A DNA stretch of 20,657 nucleotides from a virus: IMG/VR virus record IMGVR_UViG_3300036045_000524, positions 1 through 20,657 of that record; one strand, given 5' to 3'. The position numbers were made by a program, and so were the translations under genes. The notes beneath the pieces were generated by a model that did no database searches, was not told the origin of the DNA, and worked only from the letters and a program-made list of their open reading frames with translations. The number at the start of each line of letters is the position of its first letter. The first letter of the stretch is position 1. Shown here piece after piece: positions 1 to 6,238 of this stretch.

Positions 1-1572
1 TCAAGGACGCGACCCGTACCCGCATAAAGTGGTATCGCTCACAATGTCACCGACGGGTAGTCGGGAGAGGTCCACGACCGAGGAGAGCTGCCAGCGGGGA
101 TCGTGGCCGTGCCGCCAGACCTGGACGCGGATGCCGAGCAGGTCCATCAGCAGGCGTCGCTCCTCCCAGGTGAGCGCGTCGAGGTTCGCGGCCATGCGGG
201 CGCGCCAGGCGTCGAGATCGAGGAGCTGCCGGCGCGAGGCGTGCAGCGCGGCCTGGCGGGCGAGGAGCTGCTCGCGCTCGGCGTCGACGGCGCGCTGCTG
301 GCGGGTGGACTGCTCTAGCTCGCGGAGGAGCAGCGCGGCGGCCTGGTCGTCGTCGGTGAGGGCGATCCGGCGGGCCAGTCGATCGAGAGTACGGCTGATC
401 TCGGCGGTGCGAGCGTCGAAGCCGCTCAGCTCGTCGGGGCTGGCGGTGTCCTGCTGGAGATCAGCCAGCGCCTCTTGGATCACGCCCGGCTGGGTCATGA
501 TCATCCGGACGTGCTCCCAGACGATCCTATCGAGCCGCGGGGCGCTGATGGTCGGGACACTGTCACAGCTACGGGTGTCGCGCGGACGGCGCGATTGGCC
601 ACAGACATAGTCGCTGACCTTGCTGGCATGGGGCCGATGGACCATCGTCCAGCCACAGACCCCACAGCGCGCGTAGCCGCCCCGGAGGAGCGCCGCCTCC
701 GGGGTTTGCGCGTTGCGCGTCGCCCGGGCCTGGTTGGCGGCGAGGGTGGTCTGGACGGCCTGCCAGGTGGGGCGGTCGATGATCGGCGGGACGGTACCCT
801 CTGGGAGGCGGTGGGCCTTCTCCAGATCCAGCCGCTGGCTGTAGCCGGGCTTGGAGCGGTTGTAGCCCCAGCCGTAGGCGTCGCCGGCGTAGGCCGGGTT
901 GCGGAGGACGTTCCGGACGGTGGTGAAGCTCCAGGTGGCCTTGCCAGTCGGGGAGGGGATGCCGGCGGCGGCGAGCTCGGCGACGATGCCCCGGATGGTG
1001 GCCCCGCCGGCGTGGGCGGCGTAGATCTGGCGGACGACGACGGCCTCGGGCGCATGGATGTCGAGCTGGCCGCGCTGGTCGTCTCGCCAGCGGTAGCCGT
1101 AGAGGGGCTTGCCGGTCGGCAGCAGTTTGCCCGACTGGACGCGGGCGAGCTTGCCCCTGGTGGTGCGTTCTCTGATCTTCTCGTGCTCGATCTCGGCCGC
1201 GAAGGCGCGGGCACTGCGGATCAGCCGGCCGACTGGGGTGTTCTCGAAATCCTCGGTGACGAAGGCGAGGCTGACGTCATGCGTCTCCAGCTCCTCGACC
1301 AGGATGTAGAGGTGGGCTTGGTGACGGCTGAGGCGATCCACCGCGTAGCAGAGGACGATGTCCACTGCGCGGGCACGGACCAGCTCCCGGAGGGTCGAGA
1401 GGCCAGGGCGCTCCTGATACTGCGTGCCGGTGTGGGCGTCTCGGAAGACGCCGACGACCTCCCAGCCCCGCCCGGCGGCGTACTCGCGGCAGCGGGCTTC
1501 CTGGGTGACGAGGGAGGTGCCGTCCTCCTCCTGCTGGGAGGACGACACGCGGCAGTAGATCGCGCAGCGCAT
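1..1572 (-). CDS. int: Large serine recombinase (phage integrase)
   Basis: Site-specific recombinase that would join attP to attB through a serine-DNA intermediate. The 523-residue protein has the resolvase N-domain first (about 1-150): YCRVSSSQQ places the nucleophile at Ser10 with Arg8, and DRLSR (79-83) supplies further active-site arginines. A recombinase domain follows (about 155-290), then a zinc beta-ribbon with Cys303, Cys306, Cys324 and Cys336, and a charged helical coiled-coil region (about 385-450), the usual order for large serine integrases. I chose the ATG at 1572 because the N-domain begins exactly there. The frame stays open for 42 more codons, but these lie inside the upstream nuclease gene. 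No clear Shine-Dalgarno is visible; the upstream gene stops 4 nt before this start, so translational coupling is likely. The window begins at its stop codon, so the adjacent attachment site is not visible. Confidence 0.96.
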   Translation of the reverse strand: MRCAIYCRVSSSQQEEDGTSLVTQEARCREYAAGRGWEVVGVFRDAHTGTQYQERPGLSTLRELVRARAVDIVLCYAVDRLSRHQAHLYILVEELETHDVSLAFVTEDFENTPVGRLIRSARAFAAEIEHEKIRERTTRGKLARVQSGKLLPTGKPLYGYRWRDDQRGQLDIHAPEAVVVRQIYAAHAGGATIRGIVAELAAAGIPSPTGKATWSFTTVRNVLRNPAYAGDAYGWGYNRSKPGYSQRLDLEKAHRLPEGTVPPIIDRPTWQAVQTTLAANQARATRNAQTPEAALLRGGYARCGVCGWTMVHRPHASKVSDYVCGQSRRPRDTRSCDSVPTISAPRLDRIVWEHVRMIMTQPGVIQEALADLQQDTASPDELSGFDARTAEISRTLDRLARRIALTDDDQAAALLLRELEQSTRQQRAVDAEREQLLARQAALHASRRQLLDLDAWRARMAANLDALTWEERRLLMDLLGIRVQVWRHGHDPRWQLSSVVDLSRLPVGDIVSDTTLCGYGSRP

Positions 1573-1576
1573 GAGG

Positions 1577-3091
1577 TTACGGCAAGCTCTCGCAGGCGAC
1601 GCCGTCACCGTCCTGGTCAAGGCCGTACGGATCAGATCCCGGACCACCGCCGTTATCCTCAAAGAATTCCTGGGCCTCATCCTGGGTGTCAAAATCACTG
1701 CAATTCACGTCGCCACTCGGCGGAGGTGGATTGGGATTCGGAGGCTCGGTTGGGGTCGCCGTTGGTGCTGGTGGCGGAGTCGGTGTCGAGGTCGGCTCCG
1801 GAGTCGGTTCACCGTCCTCGCACGCTGACCAGAGCCCGCGGCCCTGAGCCTGCGCTTCGGACTGAGCCGCCGCGAACTGCTGGCTGTAGGCGACGTCTGG
1901 CGGGTAGGTGCTGGCGTAGGCGTATCCCTCGCGCACGAGCCAGTCGTTGACCATGATGCCGTCCACCCAGACGTAGCGTAGCAGCCGCCCGAACTGGTCG
2001 GTCTCCGAGACATCTCGCTGGAGCTCGACCATGCGCCCCTCCACCAGTGCCGCGTTGGCGTCGGTTGCCTCTTGTCCATAACACTCGAGTCCGCCCGAGA
2101 CCTCCGGTGTGTCGATCCCGATGTAGCGGACGCGGTACTCAACTCCGTCGATCAGCACGTCGATGGTGTCGCCATCGATGATGTCGACCACCTGCGCCGG
2201 CTGGCGTGGCGGCGTGGGCTGATCACCATAGCGCCAATCGTGATAGTGCTGTCCAACGTTGCCGGCCTCGACTTGCCACTCCGACGCGTTGGTCGGCGTG
2301 TAGGTCAGGCAACGCCGCTCGAAACACTGGAGCAGGACATCCTTCGGCACGCCGCCGACCGCGACCATGGTCCAATATGCCTCAGTGATCGGCCGGCCAG
2401 TCGCGAAGAAGGGATTTTCGAAGAGCGGCGCTTCGAGGTAGCCGCTATCCTGGTAGACGACGCCGCGACTGGTCATGAACGTCCAGAAGGGCGTGGCAAT
2501 GTAGTGGTTGGTGATGTCGTCATAGGTGCCGGTTCGGACACCCCAGGAGCCGAGCGCTGGGTCATCGCTGACCTGGCCGTCCTGGCCGACCCGCTCGGTG
2601 ATCAGGGCATCCGCCGTGCCCTGGTCGTCTCGCAGTCCAGCGAGCGTCGCGTAGGTGATGCTCGCGCCTGGGTCGCCGGCGACGCCGATCTCGGCTGGCT
2701 GGCGCTCCTCGAATTGGTCGTCGCCGACCTGCATCCGGCCGGTCATCAACTCGACCACCAAGAGACCGTTGGTGACGTACCAGATCGAGTTTTGATCCCC
2801 ATCGGGATAGGTGATCTCCATCCGGGCCTTGTCGTAGTACTGGACGGTCCGCACGCCGCCCGGCGACTCGGCGTAGGGCTCGGAGAGCGCTCCCGTGTTG
2901 GCCTGGGGTCCCCACATCCAGGTGCGGATCGCCCGGCCTTCGGCGACCGGCTTGTCAGTCCGGTCCCAGGTCGCCTGAAACGCCGGGGTTGCCGGGACCT
3001 CGGCCGTCGCCACGATGGCTGAAGTCAGCACCAGTAGGGAGCTCAACATCAGCACGATCCAGCGGTAGTGCTGGTGGAACAATCCTCGCAT
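1577..3091 (-). CDS. Secreted or anchored thermonuclease with Excalibur domain
   Basis: Probable calcium-dependent extracytoplasmic nuclease of 504 residues. A hydrophobic signal or anchor segment covers about 10-30, with ATA before a likely cleavage site. Residues about 31-295 form a domain ending in [21 protein letters not shown], which I recall from Thermomicrobia/Chloroflexota secreted proteins; its function is unknown to me. Residues about 299-424 are a staphylococcal-nuclease domain with the catalytic set present: Asp308 in DGDT, Arg322 and Glu330 in [10 protein letters not shown], and Arg369 in DQFGR. A Pro/Thr linker (427-460) leads to an Excalibur domain (461-504) with DxDxDGxxCE at 492-501 and Cys464/Cys500 to pair. 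The ATG at 3091 is preferred over the one at 3121 because GAGGGG lies 7 nt upstream of it. It is co-oriented with repressor, peptidase and integrase, so expression during lysogeny is expected. Confidence 0.93.
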   Translation of the reverse strand: MRGLFHQHYRWIVLMLSSLLVLTSAIVATAEVPATPAFQATWDRTDKPVAEGRAIRTWMWGPQANTGALSEPYAESPGGVRTVQYYDKARMEITYPDGDQNSIWYVTNGLLVVELMTGRMQVGDDQFEERQPAEIGVAGDPGASITYATLAGLRDDQGTADALITERVGQDGQVSDDPALGSWGVRTGTYDDITNHYIATPFWTFMTSRGVVYQDSGYLEAPLFENPFFATGRPITEAYWTMVAVGGVPKDVLLQCFERRCLTYTPTNASEWQVEAGNVGQHYHDWRYGDQPTPPRQPAQVVDIIDGDTIDVLIDGVEYRVRYIGIDTPEVSGGLECYGQEATDANAALVEGRMVELQRDVSETDQFGRLLRYVWVDGIMVNDWLVREGYAYASTYPPDVAYSQQFAAAQSEAQAQGRGLWSACEDGEPTPEPTSTPTPPPAPTATPTEPPNPNPPPPSGDVNCSDFDTQDEAQEFFEDNGGGPGSDPYGLDQDGDGVACESLP

Positions 3092-3139
3092 TACATTCCC
3101 CTCTCTACAGTTGGACGCCAATAAACTCGCCTTCCTCCT

Positions 3140-3499
3140 CTACATGCTTCGGAACGACTCCGACCATATTGGGAACCTCTCGGCAAACAAATTCGCCTGT
3201 ACCTCAAACTTCGTTACCGTGAGATTCCCCTGTGGCCGCGTCATCCACCAATGGAATGATCCCGCGTGAAGAAGATAGTGGCCGATCTCGTGCCAGGCCG
3301 CTCGGGCCTGGACAATCCGGTGCCAGCGCGTCGAGACGATCAGGTGCCCCTTGATAATGTAGGCTTGTACATGGCACGGGAGATCAAAGAATGTGACTGT
3401 GAGTCCCAACTGTTCGGCGCAGTCCGGCCACTGATCATAGCGGAAGCATCCGAGAGATTTGCGCAACCGCTGGATACAGTCCTCTACTACCCAGCCCAT
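3140..3499 (-). CDS. ImmA/IrrE-family metallopeptidase
   Basis: Probable zinc peptidase that inactivates the phage repressor on induction, as ImmA does to ImmR in ICEBs1-type elements. The 119-residue protein carries HEIGH at 70-74 (HExxH) and a downstream Glu99 in FEVQANLFAERF, the usual third zinc ligand and helix of this family (Peptidase_M78). The N-terminal half (LGLTVTFFDLP...GHLIVSTRW) has the family's strand pattern. It starts 8 nt after the repressor stop codon and is clearly in the same operon. It is shorter at the C-terminus than many family members but has all the catalytic elements. That it acts on the neighbouring repressor is inferred from gene order. Confidence 0.9.
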   Translation of the reverse strand: MGWVVEDCIQRLRKSLGCFRYDQWPDCAEQLGLTVTFFDLPCHVQAYIIKGHLIVSTRWHRIVQARAAWHEIGHYLLHAGSFHWWMTRPQGNLTVTKFEVQANLFAERFPIWSESFRSM

Positions 3500-3507
3500 A
3501 GCCGACC

Positions 3508-3855
3508 CTAGCCCTGCTTGCTGAGAATTTGCTGTGCGATGGCGATAAGGACGTGTTTGTCCTCGTCGGTGAGTTTATCCGAGCTGGTGGCCCAGAAATG
3601 GGTGAACGGGTCAGCCAAATCGTCCTCTTCCCCCGATGTATTGACTAACCGATGTACCGGAACACTGAGAGCATCGGCTATTCTGACCAACGTCGAGAAC
3701 GATGTCGCCTTCGTCCCCTGCTCAATCTGGGTCCAGTAGGACCGTGACAACGCCGCTTTGTCGGCTGCCTCCCGCTGAGTCAAGCCGATGGTGCCTCGAA
3801 ATTCCTTGATTCGCGCACCGAGTTTACGGCGGTCTATAGACTCCTTATCCTCCAT
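3508..3855 (-). CDS. XRE-family lysogeny repressor (ImmR/CI-like)
   Basis: Probable phage repressor of 115 residues. Residues about 11-70 are a Cro/CI-type HTH: ARIKEFRGTIGLTQREAADK, then SRSYWTQIEQG as the recognition helix region. The acidic C-terminal tail (76-115) has no LexA-type peptidase domain, consistent with inactivation by the adjacent ImmA-like peptidase rather than by self-cleavage. The start is uncertain. ATG 3855 follows GGGAG at only 2 nt spacing, and a possible -10 (TACACT, 3868 to 3863) would make the transcript nearly leaderless, as for lambda cI from PRM. ATG 3885 would add 10 residues but directly abuts the operator. It is divergent from the Cro-like gene at 3938. Confidence 0.88.
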   Translation of the reverse strand: MEDKESIDRRKLGARIKEFRGTIGLTQREAADKAALSRSYWTQIEQGTKATSFSTLVRIADALSVPVHRLVNTSGEEDDLADPFTHFWATSSDKLTDEDKHVLIAIAQQILSKQG

Positions 3856-3862
3856 GTCTCCC

Positions 3863-3891
3863 AGTGTATCGGCAGGGGTTGACATGAGTAA
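3863..3891 (-). promoter_or_regulatory. Weak repressor promoter candidate
   Basis: On the minus strand TTACTC (3891 to 3886) and TACACT (3868 to 3863) are 17 bp apart. The -10 matches the consensus at four positions, while the -35 is poor and overlaps the operator. Initiation 7 nt below the -10 would fall at the ATG at 3855. This is offered as the maintenance promoter of the repressor; the weak -35 could mean it needs activation by the bound repressor. Confidence 0.3.
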
Positions 3892-3908
3892 CACTAGAGT
3901 GTTACTTT
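3879..3908 (+). promoter_or_regulatory. Early rightward promoter candidate
   Basis: A perfect -35 TTGACA (3879-3884) is followed after 18 nt by TACTTT (3903-3908), with TG one base upstream giving an extended -10 (TGTTACTTT). Transcription would start near 3915 and read into the Cro-like gene at 3938, whose Shine-Dalgarno AGGGAGGT lies at 3923-3930. The 20-bp palindrome sits between the two promoter elements, so a bound repressor would block the polymerase. Confidence 0.6.
3887..3906. promoter_or_regulatory. Candidate repressor operator, 9-2-9 inverted repeat
   Basis: AGTAACACTAGAGTGTTACT consists of two perfect 9-bp inverted arms around an AG centre. It lies in the divergent region between the repressor and the Cro-like gene, inside the spacer of the rightward promoter and over the presumed -35 of the leftward one. 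This is the expected position for a CI/Cro-type operator controlling both directions. It was read directly from the sequence; binding is inferred. Confidence 0.75.
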
Positions 3909-3937
3909 TAGGAACATGATGTAGGGAGGTTAGAGAC

Positions 3938-4222
3938 ATGACGCAAGCCCGCCTAATCGAGATCCTGGATGAACGCCGAAAAGCCGAAGGGTGGACCGAC
4001 GCACGATTCTGTGAGGAGGTTGGAATCAACCGGACAACGTGGTCGCTCGCGCGGTCCGGTCATCGGCAGATCAGTCGGCGGACTCTATCGGCGCTTACCC
4101 GGCGCTTCCCAGAGTACGCTGACCAGTTCGTCTTTTTTTTGGTTTCTGATGTTGATAATAGCGACTGTAAGGTTTCCAGTATCACCCTTTCCCCTCTCGT
4201 CGCGGAGCCGGCCGGTGTCTAG
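3938..4222 (+). CDS. Cro-like HTH protein
   Basis: Small DNA-binding protein (94 residues), first gene of the early operon and divergent from the repressor, the position of Cro. Residues about 4-57 show the XRE fold: LIEILDERRKAEGWTDARF, EEVGINRTTWSLARSGHRQ as turn and recognition helix, then RRTLSALTRRFP. The tail after residue 65 is hydrophobic then polar and looks unrelated to the family. It is encoded by a strikingly AT-rich stretch containing eight consecutive T (4133-4140). Loss of one base there would move the reading frame into the open frame of the next gene, up to 4406. AGGGAGGT is 7 nt upstream of the ATG. Its role as Cro is inferred from position. Confidence 0.8.
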   Translation: MTQARLIEILDERRKAEGWTDARFCEEVGINRTTWSLARSGHRQISRRTLSALTRRFPEYADQFVFFLVSDVDNSDCKVSSITLSPLVAEPAGV

Positions 4223-4406
4223 CACTCCACTAGCAACCGACCAGCCCATTGCCGGCCAGCTCCCGGCGCGGGAGGAGCCAAGCCCGGAGGAGGCGTTCCT
4301 AGCCGTCCTCAAGGCGCTCACAACCATCGCTGAGCAAGCCAGTATGGCCGCAGCGGACATGCAGATCATCATGGAGCACATGCCTGCTGAGGAGTCCGAG
4401 TCATGA
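4215..4406 (+). CDS. Small early protein, unknown function
   Basis: A 63-residue protein from a GTG start; I do not recognise it. The start is supported by GGAG (4204-4207) 7 nt upstream and by an 8-nt overlap with the end of the Cro-like gene. The stop TGA overlaps the next ATG as ATGA, the typical coupling in this operon. The C-terminal two thirds (PSPEEAFLAVLKALTTIAEQ, then a Met-rich stretch) is predicted helical and amphipathic with an acidic end. Small, charged proteins at this place in other phages include excisionases and antirepressors, but nothing here proves either. The same frame is open upstream through the T8 tract of the preceding gene. Confidence 0.6.
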   Translation: MSSTPLATDQPIAGQLPAREEPSPEEAFLAVLKALTTIAEQASMAAADMQIIMEHMPAEESES

Positions 4407-4669
4407 GCGGCTCGATCATTCCCGAGCATGTCCGGCGGGACCCGCGCTGGCGCTCGCTGATGCGGAAGCTGCTGGCCGACCCATCTGAATCCTCCACCTC
4501 TTCTCCTCTCCCTGGTGATGCCGGGCTCTCATCGTCCGGCGTCACCGACGACCAGCGGAGCGCGGACGGGACTGTCCCCCTGCCCGTGCAATCTCCGGCT
4601 TCGCTGGTCCTCGGTGGCGAGGGTATGGACCTCGTCGAGCGAGATCGTGAAGGGAGTGCGGTCATGTAA
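4403..4669 (+). CDS. Hypothetical early protein, Ser/Pro-rich tail
   Basis: An 88-residue product of unknown function. The start overlaps the preceding stop (ATGA), which is the main support. The first 30 residues (SGSIIPEHVRRDPRWRSLM) look like an ordinary basic helical segment. From about residue 31 the sequence is rich in Ser, Pro, Thr and Gly and looks disordered, so the true gene could be shorter or the frame could be eroded. A 179-nt stretch without a confident gene follows. Confidence 0.5.
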   Translation: MSGSIIPEHVRRDPRWRSLMRKLLADPSESSTSSPLPGDAGLSSSGVTDDQRSADGTVPLPVQSPASLVLGGEGMDLVERDREGSAVM

Positions 4670-4789
4670 CCCATCAGGCTGACCCAATCACGCGTGCCGG
4701 GCGACGTGGCCTGGCGCTCGGGAAGAACCGGCGGCGGTGGACCCGCCCTCGCCGCCGACATTCAGGGTAGCGGACGGGCGAGGCTGATG

Positions 4790-4833
4790 AATGAGCCATG
4801 AATGAGCGGGAAATGCATTTGGAATGCATTCGC
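4790..4833 (+). repeat. Four-copy 11-bp phased array upstream of an early gene
   Basis: The tetramer AATG recurs exactly every 11 bp at 4790, 4801, 4812 and 4823. The first two units read AATGAGC and share ATGAATGAGC (4787-4796, 4798-4807). The last two read AATGCATT, itself a perfect 8-bp palindrome (4812-4819, 4823-4830). The array ends just before GGGAGG (4834-4839), the Shine-Dalgarno of the gene at 4849. The spacing puts each unit on the same DNA face, as in operators or iterons. The rest of 4670-4848 holds no gene I can support and only a GC-rich hairpin at 4729-4757. Confidence 0.55.
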
Positions 4834-4848
4834 GGGAGGGAGCAGGGA

Positions 4849-5190
4849 ATGCCCACACACGCGCGCTTGGCCGACACGACGGTCAAGGAGGCGATGCAGG
4901 CCGAGGACGCCGCGGCGTCGCTGGCCCGGCTGGTTGAGAAGGCCGCGTCCGACGGGGAGATCAGCGCCGAGGAGGTGTCACAGATCAAGGGGGCCGTCCG
5001 GCGGGTGACGCGGGAGGCGCGGGACGTGGTGAAGGCGGCCGAGGAGGCCAACGTCGGAGAGCTGCTCTTTGGCTCGTACCTGACGGGCAAGCCGCTGAAC
5101 CGCCACGTGGCCGGGAAAGCGGCCGAGCTGGGGCTGCTGACGACGCCGGTCATCGGGATGATCGGCATAGAAAACGGCCTGGTGAGCTAG
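4849..5190 (+). CDS. Helical early protein, unknown function
   Basis: A 113-residue protein that I do not recognise. It is almost wholly predicted helical: residues about 5-80 alternate acidic and basic heptads (QAEDAAASLARLVEKAASDG, then VRRVTREARDVVKAAEEA), suggesting a helical bundle or coiled coil. A short Gly-rich C-terminal part follows (FGSYLTGKPLNRHVAGKAAE, then a hydrophobic end). No cysteines, membrane segment or catalytic motif are seen. ATG 4849 is preferred over the in-frame ATG at 4798 because GGGAGG at 4834-4839 is 9 nt before it and the extra 17 codons would read through the phased array. The stop codon lies in the loop of a 10-bp hairpin. Confidence 0.75.
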   Translation: MPTHARLADTTVKEAMQAEDAAASLARLVEKAASDGEISAEEVSQIKGAVRRVTREARDVVKAAEEANVGELLFGSYLTGKPLNRHVAGKAAELGLLTTPVIGMIGIENGLVS

Positions 5191-5203
5191 GGACTCACCA
5201 GGC
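5177..5203 (+). terminator. 10-bp hairpin over a stop codon, no U-tract
   Basis: GCCTGGTGAG (5177-5186) and CTCACCAGGC (5194-5203) are perfect complements around the 7-nt loop CTAGGGA, which contains the TAG stop of the upstream gene. No T-run follows, so it is not a canonical intrinsic terminator. It may instead be an mRNA processing or stability element, a transcription attenuator or a protein-binding site before the gene at 5226. Confidence 0.4.
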
Positions 5204-5225
5204 GACCAGCAAGAAAGGTGTACGT

Positions 5226-5912
5226 ATGGTCACGAGTATAGCAGATGGACAGGTGGTGATCGGGCCAAGGCTCCGGGAGGCGGCGCTCGCGGCCGTTGCG
5301 CTCCATGGCGAGCGGGAGATCGAACGGCGACAGAAGCGGCAGGCCATCGTCGCCAAGCGGTTCCAGAATCTGGTCTCCGAGGCGCTGTCTCTCGACTTCG
5401 GCGTCCCGGTCGATCCAGACGACATCCCGGTCGCGTGGGACGACCCGTCCATCGAGGGCTACGACGCCGGCGAGAACCGGATCCGGACCAGCCTGACGCT
5501 GGACGACGGACTGGTCTACGAGGCCGAGACCCGGTGCGCCGCGGGGTTCTGGCAGCCACACCCGACGCTGCACGCCCATATTGAGGTGCTCTGCCTGGGG
5601 TGCCACGAGACGATCTATCTCCACAACCCGGACCTACTCAGTCTCGGGCGGCTGCTGGCCAGCGGGCCGCGCTGCCTCCCGTGTCAGTGGACGGGTGAGG
5701 GGGAGGAGGGGGGCATGAGCGAGATGCCAGCGGTGTATCTGGCCGATGGACCGAGTCTGACCGATCCCGAGTACCGCGCCATCGTGGCGGCGTGCCGGGC
5801 CGACACGCCGGTCCTGCCGGCGATGAGCTATGAGCAGTGGGCGTGGATGATCGACCTCCGCGACACCCTCACCCAGATCGACGAGAGGGCGTGCGATGCG
5901 GCGGCTGATTGA
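5226..5912 (+). CDS. Zinc-ribbon early protein, unknown function
   Basis: A 228-residue protein with no family I can name. A basic helical N-terminal region (about 15-55) precedes an acidic middle. CLGC at 123-126 and CLPC at 150-153 form a four-cysteine zinc-ribbon candidate, and His113, His116 and His118 lie just before it. The C-terminal 60 residues are a separate-looking helical unit rich in Trp and Tyr. AAAGGTG lies 5 nt upstream of the ATG. A very strong purine-rich Shine-Dalgarno stretch (about 5700-5711) precedes the in-frame Met164 at 5715, so a separate 65-residue product from an internal start is possible. The end overlaps the next gene by 17 nt. Confidence 0.75.
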   Translation: MVTSIADGQVVIGPRLREAALAAVALHGEREIERRQKRQAIVAKRFQNLVSEALSLDFGVPVDPDDIPVAWDDPSIEGYDAGENRIRTSLTLDDGLVYEAETRCAAGFWQPHPTLHAHIEVLCLGCHETIYLHNPDLLSLGRLLASGPRCLPCQWTGEGEEGGMSEMPAVYLADGPSLTDPEYRAIVAACRADTPVLPAMSYEQWAWMIDLRDTLTQIDERACDAAAD

Positions 5913-6123
5913 CGAGCGGCCCCGGCGGCGTCAGCCGCTGTCGCCCGGCGTCGAGGCGACGCTGACGACCGGCGTCTGGCTGGCCGGGATCGGCGGCTTC
6001 GTGCTGGTGGCCGGGCTGTTGGGCGTCGAGACCGGCGGCCGGCTGATCCAGGCCGGGGCGGTGGTCTGTGGAGCGGTCGGCGGGCTGATGCTACTGATCT
6101 CGGCGATGGGCGGTGAGTGGTAG
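5896..6123 (+). CDS. Small two-TM membrane protein
   Basis: A 75-residue protein with a basic N-terminus (RRLIDERPRRR) and two hydrophobic segments, about 22-43 and 50-71, separated by a short polar turn. The predicted topology is a hairpin with both ends in the cytoplasm. GAGAGGG lies 7 nt upstream of the ATG and the start overlaps the preceding gene. Its function is unknown. The early-operon position argues against a classical holin, which would normally be a late gene; superinfection exclusion or membrane anchoring of replication are possibilities only. Confidence 0.7.
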   Translation: MRRLIDERPRRRQPLSPGVEATLTTGVWLAGIGGFVLVAGLLGVETGGRLIQAGAVVCGAVGGLMLLISAMGGEW

Positions 6124-6222
6124 GTGGACGAGGAGCGCCGCTGCCACGTCCTCGTCTGGCTCCTGGTGGGGCTGGCCATCGAGGCCGCGGTACTCCTGCT
6201 GCTCCTCGCCACGCTGACCTAG
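6124..6222 (+). CDS. Tiny single-TM protein
   Basis: A 32-residue product from a GTG directly abutting the preceding TAG. The first seven residues are charged (DEERRC) and the rest is one continuous hydrophobic helix (VLVWLLVGLAIEAAVLLLLL). No strong Shine-Dalgarno is evident beyond a G-rich stretch, so termination-reinitiation from the upstream two-TM gene would be required. It fills the gap before the gene at 6239 almost exactly. The pairing of two membrane microproteins suggests a joint function, but this is speculative. Confidence 0.5.
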   Translation: MDEERRCHVLVWLLVGLAIEAAVLLLLLATLT

Positions 6223-6238
6223 AGAAGGGGGTATCGAT

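Noticed and set aside
1-30. Attachment site (attL/attR core) at the left edge
   Set aside because: The window starts on the integrase stop codon and no flanking sequence or duplicated core is visible.
475-1950. Long plus-strand open frame of 491 codons opposite the integrase and nuclease genes
   Set aside because: It is antisense to two genes with clear catalytic motifs. Its translation is low complexity and Gly/Ala/Asp-rich, typical of mirrored G+C-rich codons.
2072-3022. 316-codon plus-strand open frame opposite the nuclease gene
   Set aside because: Antisense shadow of a gene with signal peptide, nuclease and Excalibur domains.
4729-4757. GC-only hairpin CGGCGGCG/CGCCGCCG with a 13-nt loop
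   Set aside because: Such runs are common by chance at this base composition, and no T-run follows.
4694-4801. Short GTG-initiated frame of about 35 codons in the gap before the phased array
   Set aside because: Gly/Ala/Arg-rich with no Shine-Dalgarno and no overlap with neighbours; not enough support to call a gene.
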